64,000 bases of DNA from Azoarcus_F sp048158365 (GCA_048158365.1 JBLLNL010000002.1), one strand, 5' to 3'. Counted from the stretch's first letter, positions 32,685 through 45,043 are shown. Translations and numbers: made by a program. Notes: generated by a model from the sequence alone, not told the origin.

Positions 32685-33718
32685 GCCGGTGCCTGCGTGA
32701 AGGAGTCGAGCGTGCGGGGGCGTCGCCAGAACTTCCACGTGTCGCTGCGGGTCACGGCGATGTCCAGGCTCAATCGGTCGCCCGGCAACACGAGTTGCAG
32801 CTCACGCAAGCGTCCGGATTTCAGCATCGCAAGCAGGGGGCCGAACCAATCTCGCTCGAGTTCCGCCAGGATGTCGCGCCATCGATCCAGGTCGAGCTGG
32901 AGCGCGGCCCGATGCAGACGGTCAAGTACCACCAACGCATCCTGTGACGGCAGCTCCGCGCATGCCCGTGTCTGCACGCCGGCGGCCCGAGCCAGTCCGA
33001 GGACGATCGGGTCGTCTGCGCAGACCAGCGGCGCGGGCGCCGTGATGCGTGCCGATCGGTCGACCGGAAGCTGCCCTGCGCCCCAGAACCAGACGCTGTT
33101 GATCGCAGGGCGGCCGTCGGCTTCGCGCGCCTGATTGACCGGATGCGCATGTAGCAGCACCTGAATCTCGTTCGCGACGCGTCGCCAGGAGCGGGCGTCG
33201 TCGCCTTCGGGCATGAAATGCGATATCGGTCGTCCGACCACGTCATCCAGCGCATGAAAGCGCGTTGCGGTCGGTTCGGCCAGATGCAGGTACCACCGCT
33301 GCGACGTGGCCGCCTCGATGCGGCCGAGCGCGGGTTCGGATTCGGCCAGGAATGCGTTGATCGTCGCGCTCAGCTCGGTCGCTTCCGGCTCGGTGATGCC
33401 TAGTCCCGATGCGTCGGACAGCAGCATGTGCTCGCGCGCGAAGTGCAGATGAACCGGGTCGGCGCACAGCCAGATGGCACCATCCTCGACACGATCGGCA
33501 CCGTCGGTCTCTCCCAGGCGTCGCAGCGCGGCGACCGGGCAGTCTTTATCGAGCCTGAAGATCCGCTGCAGGCAATGGAACAGGGTCGTCTGCGGGCCGG
33601 CCCTGACGTGCGCGAGACCGATCAGTCGCTCGAGGGCGGGAAGCTGCAGGCCGCTCGTCAGGCCGACCGCATTCGGGCTCGGCCAGATCAGGCCGGGCAG
33701 GACAAGCTGGAGATTCAT
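32681..33718 (-). CDS. RpfE-like / COG4255-type conserved protein
   Basis: This 345-residue protein begins MNLQLVLPGLIWPSPNAVGL and contains LEDGAIWLCADPVHLHFARE-like text (VEDGAIWLCADPVHLHF), then INAFLAESEP, RWYLHLAEPT, and NEIQVLLHAHPVNQAREADGRPAINSVWFWGAG. This pattern is known from the uncharacterised COG4255 group, sometimes called RpfE type because it sits beside recJ in Xanthomonas. It has also been annotated as a phosphoglycerate-mutase-like protein. Function is unknown. Its stop overlaps the recJ start by 4 bases, so coupling with recJ is likely. Confidence 0.75.
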   Translation of the reverse strand: MNLQLVLPGLIWPSPNAVGLTSGLQLPALERLIGLAHVRAGPQTTLFHCLQRIFRLDKDCPVAALRRLGETDGADRVEDGAIWLCADPVHLHFAREHMLLSDASGLGITEPEATELSATINAFLAESEPALGRIEAATSQRWYLHLAEPTATRFHALDDVVGRPISHFMPEGDDARSWRRVANEIQVLLHAHPVNQAREADGRPAINSVWFWGAGQLPVDRSARITAPAPLVCADDPIVLGLARAAGVQTRACAELPSQDALVVLDRLHRAALQLDLDRWRDILAELERDWFGPLLAMLKSGRLRELQLVLPGDRLSLDIAVTRSDTWKFWRRPRTLDSFTQAPA

Positions 33719-33952
33719 CGGGAGGGGCGTCGTGGAAATGGGTGCAGCATGGGTGCGACGGTTCGTCGGGCGTGTCGAGTCTAACAGCAGGGGCGGGTCC
33801 GGACCAGCCGATCCCGGAGGGGCATGGACCCGCTGACGCCGCCCGGGCGAGCGGCCGCGGCCTGCCGGTCGACGAACGCGAGCGCAGCCAGCGGGATCGC
33901 GTTGTCGGCACGCTTGCGGCAGAATGTCGGCTTTTCGTCATCACGCCAGCCG

Positions 33953-35206
33953 ATGCGCTACGAATTCCTGGTCGGTCTGCGCTACACCCGCTCGCGCAAG
34001 CGTGCGCAGGGGCGCAACCGATTCATCTCCTTCATCTCGCTCGTCTCCATGCTCGGAACGGCGCTCGGCGTGGCTGCGCTGATCGTGGTGTTGTCGGTGA
34101 TGAACGGTTTTCAGGAGGAGTTGCGCACCCGCATCCTGGGCGTGGCCTCGCACATCCAGGTGTCGGGTTACGAAGGCGAGCTCGATGCCTGGCAGCGGGT
34201 AGCGGGGCAGGCGGCCCAGCACCGCAATGTGGTGGCGAGCGCACCGTATGTGCAGGAGCAGGGCATGCTCTCCTTCGATCAGAATGTGCGCGGCACGATC
34301 GTGCGCGGAGTGCTGCCCGCCGAGGAGGAGCAGGTCGCCGATTTTGCCGCCTACATGAAGGCCGGTTCGCTGGACGCGTTGCGCCAGGGTGGATTCGGCA
34401 TCGTGCTGGGGCGCGATCTCGCGTTCGCGCTGCGGGTGGGCATGGGCGACAAGGTCACGCTGATCGCGCCGCAGGGTCTGGTGACGCCGGCTGCGGTGAT
34501 CCCGCGCGTGAAGCAGTTCGAAGTGGTCGGCATCTTCGAGGCGGGCATGTTCGAGTACGACTCCGGTCTGGCGCTGATCCACATGCGGGACGCTCAGGTC
34601 CTGTACCGCATGGGCGACCTGGTGACCGGCGTTCGGCTCAAGCTCGAGGACCTGTTCGCAGCGCCGCGCGTCGCGCGCGAGCTGGCGGGCATGATCGACG
34701 TGCCGGCGCTGGTCACCGACTGGACCCGCAGTCACGCCAATTTCTTCCGGGCGGTGCAGCTCGAGAAGACGATGATGACCATCATCCTGTTCCTGATCGT
34801 CGCGGTGGCGGCGTTCAACATCGTGTCCACGCTGGTCATGGCGGTGCAGGAGAAATACGCCGACATCGCGATTTTGCGCACCCTGGGTGCGAGTCCGAGC
34901 TCGATCATGACGGTATTCGTGCTTCAGGGCGCGATAATCGGCATGGTGGGCCTGGTGGCCGGGGTGGTCGGCGGCCTGCTGCTCGCGAGCAACCTGGATG
35001 TCGTGATTCCGGCGATCGAGGCGCTCACCGGCGCGACGTTGTGGAACAAGGAGGTCTATTACATCAGCGAGTTGCCGTCGCAGGTGCTGGCGAGCGACGT
35101 GATCACGATTACGTCACTGTCCTTCGTGCTCACGCTGCTGGCGACGCTGTATCCGAGCTGGCGCGCGTCCCGCGTGAATCCCGCCGAGGCCCTGCGCTAT
35201 GAATGA
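33953..35206 (+). CDS. lolC: Lipoprotein-releasing system permease LolC/LolE
   Basis: This 417-residue inner-membrane permease extracts outer-membrane lipoproteins for LolA. The N-terminus MRYEFLVGLRYTRSRKRAQGRNRFISFISLVSMLG leads into the first membrane segment (about residues 22-50). A large periplasmic domain follows, with three membrane segments near the C-terminus (about 275-300, 320-350 and 380-405), the FtsX-type layout. The end SWRASRVNPAEALRYE is typical. One permease gene is present, as in betaproteobacteria with a single LolC/E (LolF-like) subunit. The start at 33953 fits the family better than the upstream open frame. It overlaps lolD by 8 bases. Confidence 0.95.
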   Translation: MRYEFLVGLRYTRSRKRAQGRNRFISFISLVSMLGTALGVAALIVVLSVMNGFQEELRTRILGVASHIQVSGYEGELDAWQRVAGQAAQHRNVVASAPYVQEQGMLSFDQNVRGTIVRGVLPAEEEQVADFAAYMKAGSLDALRQGGFGIVLGRDLAFALRVGMGDKVTLIAPQGLVTPAAVIPRVKQFEVVGIFEAGMFEYDSGLALIHMRDAQVLYRMGDLVTGVRLKLEDLFAAPRVARELAGMIDVPALVTDWTRSHANFFRAVQLEKTMMTIILFLIVAVAAFNIVSTLVMAVQEKYADIAILRTLGASPSSIMTVFVLQGAIIGMVGLVAGVVGGLLLASNLDVVIPAIEALTGATLWNKEVYYISELPSQVLASDVITITSLSFVLTLLATLYPSWRASRVNPAEALRYE

Positions 35207-35888
35207 CGTCGTCGAAACGCCGGTGCTCGCGTGCCGCGCACTGACCAAGATCTTTCGCGAGGGGCCGGACGCACTGACCGTGCTCAAGGATGTGACGCTC
35301 GTCGTCGAGCGCGGCGAACGGCTCGCGATCGTCGGCGCGTCGGGGTCGGGCAAGAGCACCCTGCTGCATCTGCTGGGTGGGCTGGACGTGCCGACGTCGG
35401 GTACGGTCGCGCTGCAGGGCAGGGACTTCTCGCGCATGTCGGACGCGGAGCGCGGGCGACTGCGCAACGTGGCGCTGGGTTTCGTCTATCAGTTCCACCA
35501 CCTGCTGCCGGAATTCAGCGCGCTCGAGAACGTTGCGATGCCGCTGTACATCCGCCGTATGGACAAGGCGCAGGCCGATGAGCGGGCGTCGGCGATGCTG
35601 GCCGAAGTGGGCCTGGCTCACAGGCTCGACCACGCGCCCGGAGAGATGTCGGGCGGGGAACGTCAGCGGGCCGCGATCGCGCGGGCGCTGGTGACCGAAC
35701 CGGCCTGCGTGCTGGCCGACGAGCCGACCGGCAATCTGGACCGCCGCACCGCCGACGGCGTGTTCGACCTGATGCTGAGCCTGAACGAGCGGCTCCACAC
35801 CAGCTTCGTCATCGTTACCCATGACGAGACCATCGGACGGCGCGTGATGCGCACCGTGCGAATCGAGGATGGCATGCTGCTTTCCTGA
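35199..35888 (+). CDS. lolD: Lipoprotein-releasing system ATPase LolD
   Basis: This 229-residue ABC ATPase powers lipoprotein release. Walker A is GASGSGKSTLLHLLGGLD, the Q-loop and LolD region is FVYQFHHLLPEFSALENV (the FHHLLPEF part is LolD-diagnostic), the signature is MSGGERQRAAIARAL, and Walker B is CVLADEPTGNLD. It is translated with an 8-base overlap from lolC and forms the Lol exporter with it. Confidence 0.96.
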   Translation: MNDVVETPVLACRALTKIFREGPDALTVLKDVTLVVERGERLAIVGASGSGKSTLLHLLGGLDVPTSGTVALQGRDFSRMSDAERGRLRNVALGFVYQFHHLLPEFSALENVAMPLYIRRMDKAQADERASAMLAEVGLAHRLDHAPGEMSGGERQRAAIARALVTEPACVLADEPTGNLDRRTADGVFDLMLSLNERLHTSFVIVTHDETIGRRVMRTVRIEDGMLLS

Positions 35889-36014
35889 GTCACTTGTCAG
35901 CCGGACCGGGCCCGGCGGCGCGACGCTCCGGAGCATCAGGCGAGCCCGGGGCAGGGCAACGCGCAGGTGCGCCCCCATGTCGGCCTTGCAGGCGATCGAC
36001 TGCCCGATCCGGCG

Positions 36015-36563
36015 TCACGGCCGGTTGGCGCGTTTGACGGCCCGGGCGCGCCAGGCGCGGATCAACCAGACCCGCCATGCGGCGCGCACGCTGAAGTAGC
36101 CCGTGAGCGCCAGTGCCCCGGCGAGCAGCACCAGTCCGACCGCAAGCGGTTTGCCGAGATCCAGCACCCAGGGCAGCAGCAAGTGCGCCCACTCGAAAAG
36201 CCCGACCCCTTCCAGGTCCGGCGGGGGCACGAAGCTGGTCGGGCTCTCGCCCAGCACGAGCGCGCCCATCGCATAGGCTGCCAGATACAGCGGAACGATG
36301 GTCAAGGGGTTGGAATACAGCGTGGTGATCAGCGCCAGCGGCAGATTGACGCGAAACACGACGCACGCGATCGCGGTACTGAGCATCTGAAAGGGTCCAG
36401 GGATCAGACCGCAGAACAGGCCGGTCGCGATCCCGCCGGCGACCGAATGCCGGTTCAGGTGCCACAGGCGCGGATGGAGCAGCGTATTCGCGAACGGACG
36501 TAGCCAGCGATTGGAGTGCACGGCTTCATGGTCCGGGAGAAAGCGTCGCAGTCTGTTACGCAT
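36015..36563 (-). CDS. DUF2062 membrane protein
   Basis: This 182-residue protein starts MRNRLRRFLPDHEAVHSNRWLRPF. The DUF2062 core RHSVAGGIATGLFCGLIPGPFQMLSTAIACVVFRVNLPLALITTLYSNPLTIVPLYLAAYAMG follows, and further membrane segments lie near residues 125-160. The family is widespread near comEC and lol genes in betaproteobacteria. Its role is unknown, possibly in envelope or polysaccharide metabolism. It is convergent with lolD and divergent from comEC. Confidence 0.9.
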   Translation of the reverse strand: MRNRLRRFLPDHEAVHSNRWLRPFANTLLHPRLWHLNRHSVAGGIATGLFCGLIPGPFQMLSTAIACVVFRVNLPLALITTLYSNPLTIVPLYLAAYAMGALVLGESPTSFVPPPDLEGVGLFEWAHLLLPWVLDLGKPLAVGLVLLAGALALTGYFSVRAAWRVWLIRAWRARAVKRANRP

Positions 36564-36665
36564 GCACGAAGTGATCCTGAATCGAGAACGTAGTTCATCT
36601 GAGCGGAGGGTTACCCGATCGGTTCGCTTGTCACCGCATTATGCATTAGGCATTATGCAGATATC

Positions 36666-39020
36666 ATGTCGATGCCAATAATCGGATTCGCCTGCGGCGT
36701 CGCTGCGATGCAGATGCTTCCAGCGCTACCGGGCAGGCCCCTGTTGCTCGGGGGAACGATTCTACTCCTGGTGACCCTTCTGGCCATCGGGTCGATCGCC
36801 GGCACAACGCGCGATGCCCGAGTCGGCGCTGGCTATCGCATCGCAATCGTGCTGATCGCCGTTGTATCCGGATTTGCGTGGTCGGCATGGCGCGCGCAAT
36901 GGCGGCTGGCAGACGCGTTGCCGATGCAGTGGGAGTCGCGCGACCTCGAGGTCACCGGCGTGATCAGCGGCTTGCCTCGATATCTGGAGCGGTCGGTCCG
37001 GTTCGAGCTGTTGGTGGATGCCGCGACGGCACCGGTACCGCGACGCATCCAGCTGTCCTGGTACCTGCCCAGGCGTGCGGACGCACCGGTGTTGCCGAAT
37101 CTTCGGCCGGGTGAGCGCTGGCGGTTGACGGTGCGCCTGAAGCGTCCGCATGGACTCGTCAATCCCCATGGGTTCGACTACGAGGCATGGTTGCTGGAAC
37201 GCAACATCCGGGCCACCGGCTATGTCCGGGAGCACGGCGAAAATCGGCGCCTGGCGGCATTCGTGTTGGCGCCGATGAACCTCGTGCACCGCGCGCGAGA
37301 CGCGATTCGCGGCCGCTTCGCCGATACGCTGGCTGACGAAGAGCATGCCGGCATTCCGATCGCATTGGCGATCGGCGACCAGCGTGCGATCCCAGCCGCT
37401 CACTGGGAGGTCTTTCGCCGGACCGCAGTCGCGCATCTGGTCAGCATTTCGGGTCTGCACGTATCGCTGGTGGCCGTGCTGGCCGGAGGGCTGGTGGGTG
37501 CGGTCTGGCGACGGGTGCCCCGGCTTGCGCTGGCGATGCCGACCCAGAAGGCTGCCATACTGGCCGGTCTGCTGTTCGCGACGGTCTATGCGCTGCTCGC
37601 CGGGCTCGGATTGCCGACCCTGCGCGCGCTGATCATGCTGGCGGTGGCTGGGTTCGCGATCCTGTCGGGCCGTGAAGCGCGTCCGGGTCGGGTGCTCGCA
37701 CTGGCGCTGCTCGGGGTGCTGGTGCTTGACCCGTGGGCGGTTCTGTCGGCCGGCTTCTGGCTGTCCTTCGGTGCGGTGGGGGTCATCATCTTCGTCATGA
37801 GCGGACGGCTGGGACGGCCTTCGGCGTGGGCGACGGCGGTCAGGATCCAGCTTGCGATCACGTTTGCGACGGTTCCCGCGCTGCTGGTCCTGTTCAACGC
37901 CTTCTCGCTGGTGGCCCCGTTCGCGAATGCGCTGGCGATTCCGATGGTCAGCTTCGTGATTGCGCCGCTGAGCCTGCTCGCGATCGTCGTGCCGGCCCCG
38001 GCCGTGCTGCACATCGCGCACTGGGTGACCGAATGGATGATGCGATGGCTGGATTGGCTCGCCGCGTCACCGCACGCGATGTGGCAGCAGGCGGCGCAAC
38101 CGCCGCTGCTGACGCTGTGCGCCGTGGTCGCGGTCGCTTGGCTGCTGTTGCCGCGGGGGCAACCAGCCCGCCATGTCGCGATGCTGGCGATGCTGCCCCT
38201 GCTGTGGTGGTCACCGCCCCGACCCGAGCTCGGGCAGTTTCGCGTGGTGGCGCTCGATGTAGGACATGGGCTTGCGGTTCACGTGCAGACCGCGACGCAC
38301 GATCTGCTCTTCGATGCAGGTCCATCCTTCGGTCGTTCGGCCGATGCCGGGGGTCGGGTGCTGTTGCCGTACTTCGTGGCGACGGGCGTATCGCGGCTGC
38401 ACAAGCTGGTGATCTCTCACGGAGACGGCGATCATGCCGGCGGCGCGGCGACCCTGCTGGCCGGCATGCCGGTCTCGCGACTAATGACGACACCGGCTGA
38501 GGATCACGCGGCCCTGGCCGCCGCGGCCGAGGATGCGGTGTCGTGTGTCGCGGGCAGGGACTGGGCGTGGGACGGTGTGCGGTTCGAGGTCTTGCATCCG
38601 TCTCGGGACACACCGCCGTTTCGCAAGCCGAACGACAACTCCTGCGTGATCCGCATCTCGACTGCTGCAGGCTCGGTCCTGCTGGCCGGTGACATCGAGT
38701 CGCCGGCCGAACAGGCGCTCGTTGCGAGGTGGGGGCCGGCGTTGGCCAGCGATGTCGTGCTGGTTCCGCATCATGGCAGTCGAAGCTCTTCGACCGCGCC
38801 CTTCGTGGCAGCGGTGTCTGCGCGCCACGCGATTCACGTGGTCGGCAATCTGAATCCCTTCCGGCACCCGCACCCGGAGGTGTGGGCGCGTTGGGCGGTC
38901 GCCGGTGCGCGCAACTGGCGCACCGATGCACAGGGCGCGATCACGGTGGATGTTGGCGAGGGCGGCCTCAAGGTCGCGTCGCAGCGCACGCGCGCGCCGC
39001 GCTACTGGCACGGACGCTGA
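36666..39020 (+). CDS. comEC: DNA internalisation competence protein ComEC/Rec2
   Basis: This 784-residue inner-membrane channel carries single-stranded DNA into the cytoplasm in natural transformation. The N-terminal membrane region and DUF4131-like domain come first. The Competence domain starts near AHLVSISGLHVSLVAVLAGGLVG (about residue 260) with multiple membrane segments to about 500. The C-terminal metallo-beta-lactamase domain contains VVALDVGHGLAVHVQT, LFDAGPSFG, ISHGDGDHAGG, LLAGDIES and VPHHGSRSSS. All three domains are complete, so the gene looks functional. Confidence 0.95.
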   Translation: MSMPIIGFACGVAAMQMLPALPGRPLLLGGTILLLVTLLAIGSIAGTTRDARVGAGYRIAIVLIAVVSGFAWSAWRAQWRLADALPMQWESRDLEVTGVISGLPRYLERSVRFELLVDAATAPVPRRIQLSWYLPRRADAPVLPNLRPGERWRLTVRLKRPHGLVNPHGFDYEAWLLERNIRATGYVREHGENRRLAAFVLAPMNLVHRARDAIRGRFADTLADEEHAGIPIALAIGDQRAIPAAHWEVFRRTAVAHLVSISGLHVSLVAVLAGGLVGAVWRRVPRLALAMPTQKAAILAGLLFATVYALLAGLGLPTLRALIMLAVAGFAILSGREARPGRVLALALLGVLVLDPWAVLSAGFWLSFGAVGVIIFVMSGRLGRPSAWATAVRIQLAITFATVPALLVLFNAFSLVAPFANALAIPMVSFVIAPLSLLAIVVPAPAVLHIAHWVTEWMMRWLDWLAASPHAMWQQAAQPPLLTLCAVVAVAWLLLPRGQPARHVAMLAMLPLLWWSPPRPELGQFRVVALDVGHGLAVHVQTATHDLLFDAGPSFGRSADAGGRVLLPYFVATGVSRLHKLVISHGDGDHAGGAATLLAGMPVSRLMTTPAEDHAALAAAAEDAVSCVAGRDWAWDGVRFEVLHPSRDTPPFRKPNDNSCVIRISTAAGSVLLAGDIESPAEQALVARWGPALASDVVLVPHHGSRSSSTAPFVAAVSARHAIHVVGNLNPFRHPHPEVWARWAVAGARNWRTDAQGAITVDVGEGGLKVASQRTRAPRYWHGR

Positions 39021-39131
39021 ACCGTTGCGCCTCCCGGCAAATTCCAGATTCATCGACCCTCCGGTTCGCAGAGTCGGCGGAAAAGCGGGTTACACTCGCG
39101 CGCAGACTGGCTTGACTTGCGAGGACCGGGA

Positions 39132-40046
39132 ATGAGTTTGCTCGACGCAGTGCGCAGTTTCTTTGAACCGCCAAACGCTGTGCAACGACGCCATGCCGGC
39201 GTGCGCGAACGCTCGGTGCAGTGCATCGGGCCGCACGGACTGCATCGTATGGCCTATACGGAATGGGGCGATCCGGAAAACCGCAAGGTCCTGATCTGCG
39301 TGCATGGCTTGACCCGAAACGGTCGTGATTTCGACTTTCTCGCCCAGGCATTGATGGACGAATACCGGGTGGTCTGTCCCGACGTGGTCGGACGCGGCAG
39401 GAGCGACTGGCTCGGAGTCAAGGCCGACTACAACCCCGCGCTCTACGTGTCGGACATGGTGACGCTGATCGCGCGACTCAATGCCGAAACCGTGCATTGG
39501 GTCGGCACGTCGATGGGCGGGATCATCGGCATGATGCTGGCGGGCTTGCCGCATACACCGGTGTCCAGGCTGGTGCTGAACGACCTGGGGCCGGTGATCA
39601 CCGCGACATCGCTGCGCCGGATCGCGGAGTACGTCGGTCGTGCGCCCAAGTTTCCGACGATGGCCGCGGCCGAGGCCTGGATCCGCGAGGTCAGTGCGCC
39701 GTTCGGACCCTTGACCGACGCGCAGTGGCAGCACCTCACCTGTTACTCGGTGCGTCCGGTCGAAGGCGGATTCGTGATGGTCTATGACCCCGGGATCGGC
39801 GATGTATTCCGCAGCACGCCCATACTCGGGGACTACGAGCTATGGGATGCCTACAAGGCCATCCGTTGCCCCACCCTGGCGATCCGGGGTGCCGAATCGG
39901 ACCTTCTCGAGCATTCGACGCTGTTGAAGATGGCCGAAACCGGACCCTGCGCCCAGATCGTCGAAATCCCGGGCGTCGGGCATGCGCCGATGTTCATGGA
40001 CGAGTCGCAGACCCGTATCGTGCGAGACTTCCTGCTGGCATCGTGA
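39132..40046 (+). CDS. Alpha/beta hydrolase
   Basis: This 304-residue alpha/beta-hydrolase has the oxyanion region CVHGLTRNGRDFDFL, a following DVVGRGRSDW, the nucleophile elbow WVGTSMGGIIGMML (serine at about residue 128), a late AIRGAESDLLE with the acid, and the catalytic histidine in IPGVGHAPMFMD. No signal peptide is present. Substrate is unknown; such proteins are often esterases or C-C hydrolases. The ATG at 39132 is favoured over one 15 bases upstream because of the family N-terminus. Confidence 0.85.
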   Translation: MSLLDAVRSFFEPPNAVQRRHAGVRERSVQCIGPHGLHRMAYTEWGDPENRKVLICVHGLTRNGRDFDFLAQALMDEYRVVCPDVVGRGRSDWLGVKADYNPALYVSDMVTLIARLNAETVHWVGTSMGGIIGMMLAGLPHTPVSRLVLNDLGPVITATSLRRIAEYVGRAPKFPTMAAAEAWIREVSAPFGPLTDAQWQHLTCYSVRPVEGGFVMVYDPGIGDVFRSTPILGDYELWDAYKAIRCPTLAIRGAESDLLEHSTLLKMAETGPCAQIVEIPGVGHAPMFMDESQTRIVRDFLLAS

Positions 40047-40059
40047 TCGTGTGCCGGGC

Positions 40060-40464
40060 TCAGGCGTCGTCCTGCGGCAAGAACTTGATCGAAGCCGAAT
40101 TGATGCAGTAGCGCAGGCCGGTGGGCTGGGGACCGTCCTCGAAGACATGACCGAGGTGCGCACCGCATTGCTGGCACAGCACTTCGATGCGTCGCATGAA
40201 GTGGCTGCGGTCCTCTGCGGTCTCGACGTTTTCGGCTGCGGCGGCGGTCCAGAAACTGGGCCAACCGCAGCCCGCGTCGAACTTGTGCTCGGAATGAAAC
40301 AGCGGCGCACCACAGCATCGGCAGCGGTACTCGCCCGGGTCCCAGGTGTTCCAGTACTCCCCGCTGAAGGCCCGCTCGGTGCCTTTCTCGCGGGTCACGT
40401 GAAATTGCTCGGGCGTGAGCGCAGTGCGCCACTGCGCGTCCGGTTTGTCGATCTTGCGTGTCAT
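40060..40464 (-). CDS. msrB: Peptide-methionine (R)-S-oxide reductase MsrB
   Basis: This 134-residue enzyme reduces methionine-R-sulfoxide in proteins. RAFSGEYWNTWDPGEYRCRCCGAPLF and LCQQCGAHLGHVF supply the four zinc cysteines. FDAGCGWPSFW lies in the active site, and the catalytic cysteine is in LRYCINSASIKF. Length fits the stand-alone MsrB family. It lies 11 bases from the DUF2863 gene upstream on the same strand and converges with the hydrolase gene. Confidence 0.97.
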   Translation of the reverse strand: MTRKIDKPDAQWRTALTPEQFHVTREKGTERAFSGEYWNTWDPGEYRCRCCGAPLFHSEHKFDAGCGWPSFWTAAAAENVETAEDRSHFMRRIEVLCQQCGAHLGHVFEDGPQPTGLRYCINSASIKFLPQDDA

Positions 40465-40475
40465 CAGGCTGGACC

Positions 40476-41645
40476 TCAGTGCAGATGCCGGGGTGCGTGC
40501 TCGCCGGGCGATTCCGGCATCTCGGCATGCGCGGTTGCACCATCGGCGGTTGGATACATCGGTGCGCCGCAATCGTCGCAGTATTCGAGCGGAAAACGGT
40601 GCTCGAGGTTCACGATGTCGGTGACGCCGCAGTCGCGCAGGACGGCCTCGATCTGCGCGGGAATGTCGCTGTGTTCGTCCTCCGGGCCGAGCAGGGGCCA
40701 GACGACGCCATGCACGATCTGGTCGCCGCCATTGACCGAGAAGCCGATCCGGTATTCTTCCAGCTCGCGATCGTGAAACGGGGCGATGACCGCGCGGAGG
40801 CTGGCCGCCGGGGTTTCGAGTTCGACGCCGAGAAAGGCCACTGATGCCCGGACCGCATAGGGACGGCTGCTCCGATCGGATTGGCGGCTCGCGGCGAAAT
40901 AGGTCTCGGGCAGAACGACCTCGATCGTGGCGCCTGGCAGGATGGGTCCGAGGCAGGCACCGCCCTGATTGCGCCACTGGATCAGTGCCTGTTCCCGGCT
41001 GCCCCCCTCTTGCTGCCAGGTGAACAGGGCATGCCCCTTCGGAACCGCAACGGCCGCCAGCAGATAGCGGGTGTCGGACAGGAAATGCGCGGTTTCCGGC
41101 ATCCCGCGGGTTTCGAGCTGCAGGTCGTGATTGTCGAGTGCGGCGCGACCGAGCGCCTGTGCGAAGTCGGCGGTCGCGCAATAGCCCTGTGGAAGCTGAT
41201 CGGGGCTGAACAGGTAATCAGCCAGCGCGATCCGGGCATCATCGGCGAAGATGTGTGCCTGCAGATGAACGCGCAGATTGGACATTACGGCCGGCGGGAT
41301 GCTGTTCGCCGGAATCTGGTAGCGCGACCAGGCCAGCACCGGCGCCCCGATCAAAAGCACGTCATGTGTCGTCGACAGGGCCGACGCGTTCTCGGCGCGC
41401 GATTCTATGAAGTCGGCCAGTTCCTCGTATGCTCCCGGGTTGCTGCCGTGCAGTGCGTCCAGTGCCGCATTGAGTCCTTCCTCGTCCTGTTCCTGCAGCA
41501 TCAGGTCGATCGTTGCGGACAGCTGGCGGTCCCAGAATGCGTCTTCGGCGCGGCTGCCCGATTCGCTCAGGCCGACCGCCATGCGGATGATTTGTTCGGT
41601 TTCGCGGTTCACTCCGCTGCGACGTTTCTGACGGATTCTTTTCAT
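40476..41645 (-). CDS. DUF2863 family protein
   Basis: This 389-residue soluble protein begins MKRIRQKRRSGVNRETEQIIRMAVGLSESGSRAEDAFWD and resembles the DUF2863 family of betaproteobacteria. It has no signal peptide. The C-terminus has CDDCGAPMYPTADGATAHAEMPE, a short Cys-pair region. Function is unknown. The next gene, msrB, is 11 bases downstream. The start at 41645 is set by the basic family N-terminus; the open frame continues upstream. Confidence 0.85.
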   Translation of the reverse strand: MKRIRQKRRSGVNRETEQIIRMAVGLSESGSRAEDAFWDRQLSATIDLMLQEQDEEGLNAALDALHGSNPGAYEELADFIESRAENASALSTTHDVLLIGAPVLAWSRYQIPANSIPPAVMSNLRVHLQAHIFADDARIALADYLFSPDQLPQGYCATADFAQALGRAALDNHDLQLETRGMPETAHFLSDTRYLLAAVAVPKGHALFTWQQEGGSREQALIQWRNQGGACLGPILPGATIEVVLPETYFAASRQSDRSSRPYAVRASVAFLGVELETPAASLRAVIAPFHDRELEEYRIGFSVNGGDQIVHGVVWPLLGPEDEHSDIPAQIEAVLRDCGVTDIVNLEHRFPLEYCDDCGAPMYPTADGATAHAEMPESPGEHAPRHLH

Positions 41646-41726
41646 GGTCGTCCTTTTTGGGGAGGGCGCGGCGAACGAGGTCGCCCGGGTCCCTGCATGC
41701 GTATCCGGAACCATCCGGACGAAGCT

Positions 41727-42545
41727 TCAATAGGCCGGCTTGTCGAGCCGGATCGCCTGCATGATGGTAGCCGAAATCTCTTCGATCGATTTCGCGGTCG
41801 AGTCCAGCCACGGAATGTTCTCCCGACGCATCAGCTTCTGGGCGGCGTCGATCTCGTAAAGGCAGTTTCCGAGCGACGCATAACGACTGTCGGGACGGCG
41901 CTCCCGGCGGATCTGCGCGAGGCGCTCCGGCGAGATCGTCAGTCCGAACAGCTTGCGCCGGTGCTTGTGCAGCTCGCCGGGCAGCTTGTTGCGCTCGAAG
42001 TCTTCCGGGATCAGCGGGTAGTTGGCGGCCTTAACGCCGAACTGCATGGCGAGATAAAGGCTGGTCGGTGTCTTGCCCGAGCGGGATACGCCGACCAGGA
42101 TTACGTCTGCATCGGCGAGTTCGCCATCGGAGGAGACGCCGTCGTCATGCGCCATCGCGAAGTTGATCGCCTCGATGCGCGCCTTGTAGTCGCTGCTCTC
42201 GGCGACGCCATGAAAGCGGCCGACCGCATGGTTGGAGCGTATGTCCAGTTCGTCCTCGAGCGGGCCGATGAATTGCTCGAACAGGTCGATGAACAAGGCG
42301 TCGGCCTGGCGCAGGCCGGCGACGGTCTCGGGGTTGACCAGCGTACTGAACACGATCGGCCGTTCGCCGTCGCGCACGAAGGCCTCGCGAATCTGCCGGG
42401 CGCAGTCGATGGCCTTGTCGAGGTCGTCCACGAACGGGATGCGGACCTGGTGGGCCTTCAGTGCGGGAAACTGGGTGAGCAGGCTGTGACCGAGGGTTTC
42501 GGCGGTGATGCCGGTCCCGTCGGAGATGAAGAACGCGGTGCGCAT
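41727..42545 (-). CDS. ppsR: PEP synthetase regulatory protein (kinase/pyrophosphorylase)
   Basis: This 272-residue bifunctional enzyme inactivates PEP synthase by ADP-dependent phosphorylation of a threonine and reactivates it by phosphate-dependent dephosphorylation. Family features are AFFISDGTGITAETLGHSLL at the N-terminus, the P-loop DVILVGVSRSGKTPTSLYLAM (about residue 150) and KLFGLTISPERLAQIRRERRP. It is divergent from its target gene ppsA across a 122-base gap, the usual betaproteobacterial arrangement. Confidence 0.96.
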   Translation of the reverse strand: MRTAFFISDGTGITAETLGHSLLTQFPALKAHQVRIPFVDDLDKAIDCARQIREAFVRDGERPIVFSTLVNPETVAGLRQADALFIDLFEQFIGPLEDELDIRSNHAVGRFHGVAESSDYKARIEAINFAMAHDDGVSSDGELADADVILVGVSRSGKTPTSLYLAMQFGVKAANYPLIPEDFERNKLPGELHKHRRKLFGLTISPERLAQIRRERRPDSRYASLGNCLYEIDAAQKLMRRENIPWLDSTAKSIEEISATIMQAIRLDKPAY

Positions 42546-42667
42546 GATCGGGTTTTCGTATTTCCGGTGAAAATACTGGTTTCCAGACAATTCGATTCGT
42601 GCGGCAGGGCAGCAAAAACCGTAAAATGGCATTTTGCGTCGTCTCCAACATTTCCGGAAGCTAATTC

Positions 42668-45034
<2,367 letters not shown>

Positions 45035-45043
45035 GCGGCTAAG

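Noticed and set aside
31008..33134. Plus-strand open frame of 708 codons opposite recJ
   Set aside because: It is antisense to recJ and the RpfE-like gene, with no domain and no ribosome binding site worth noting.
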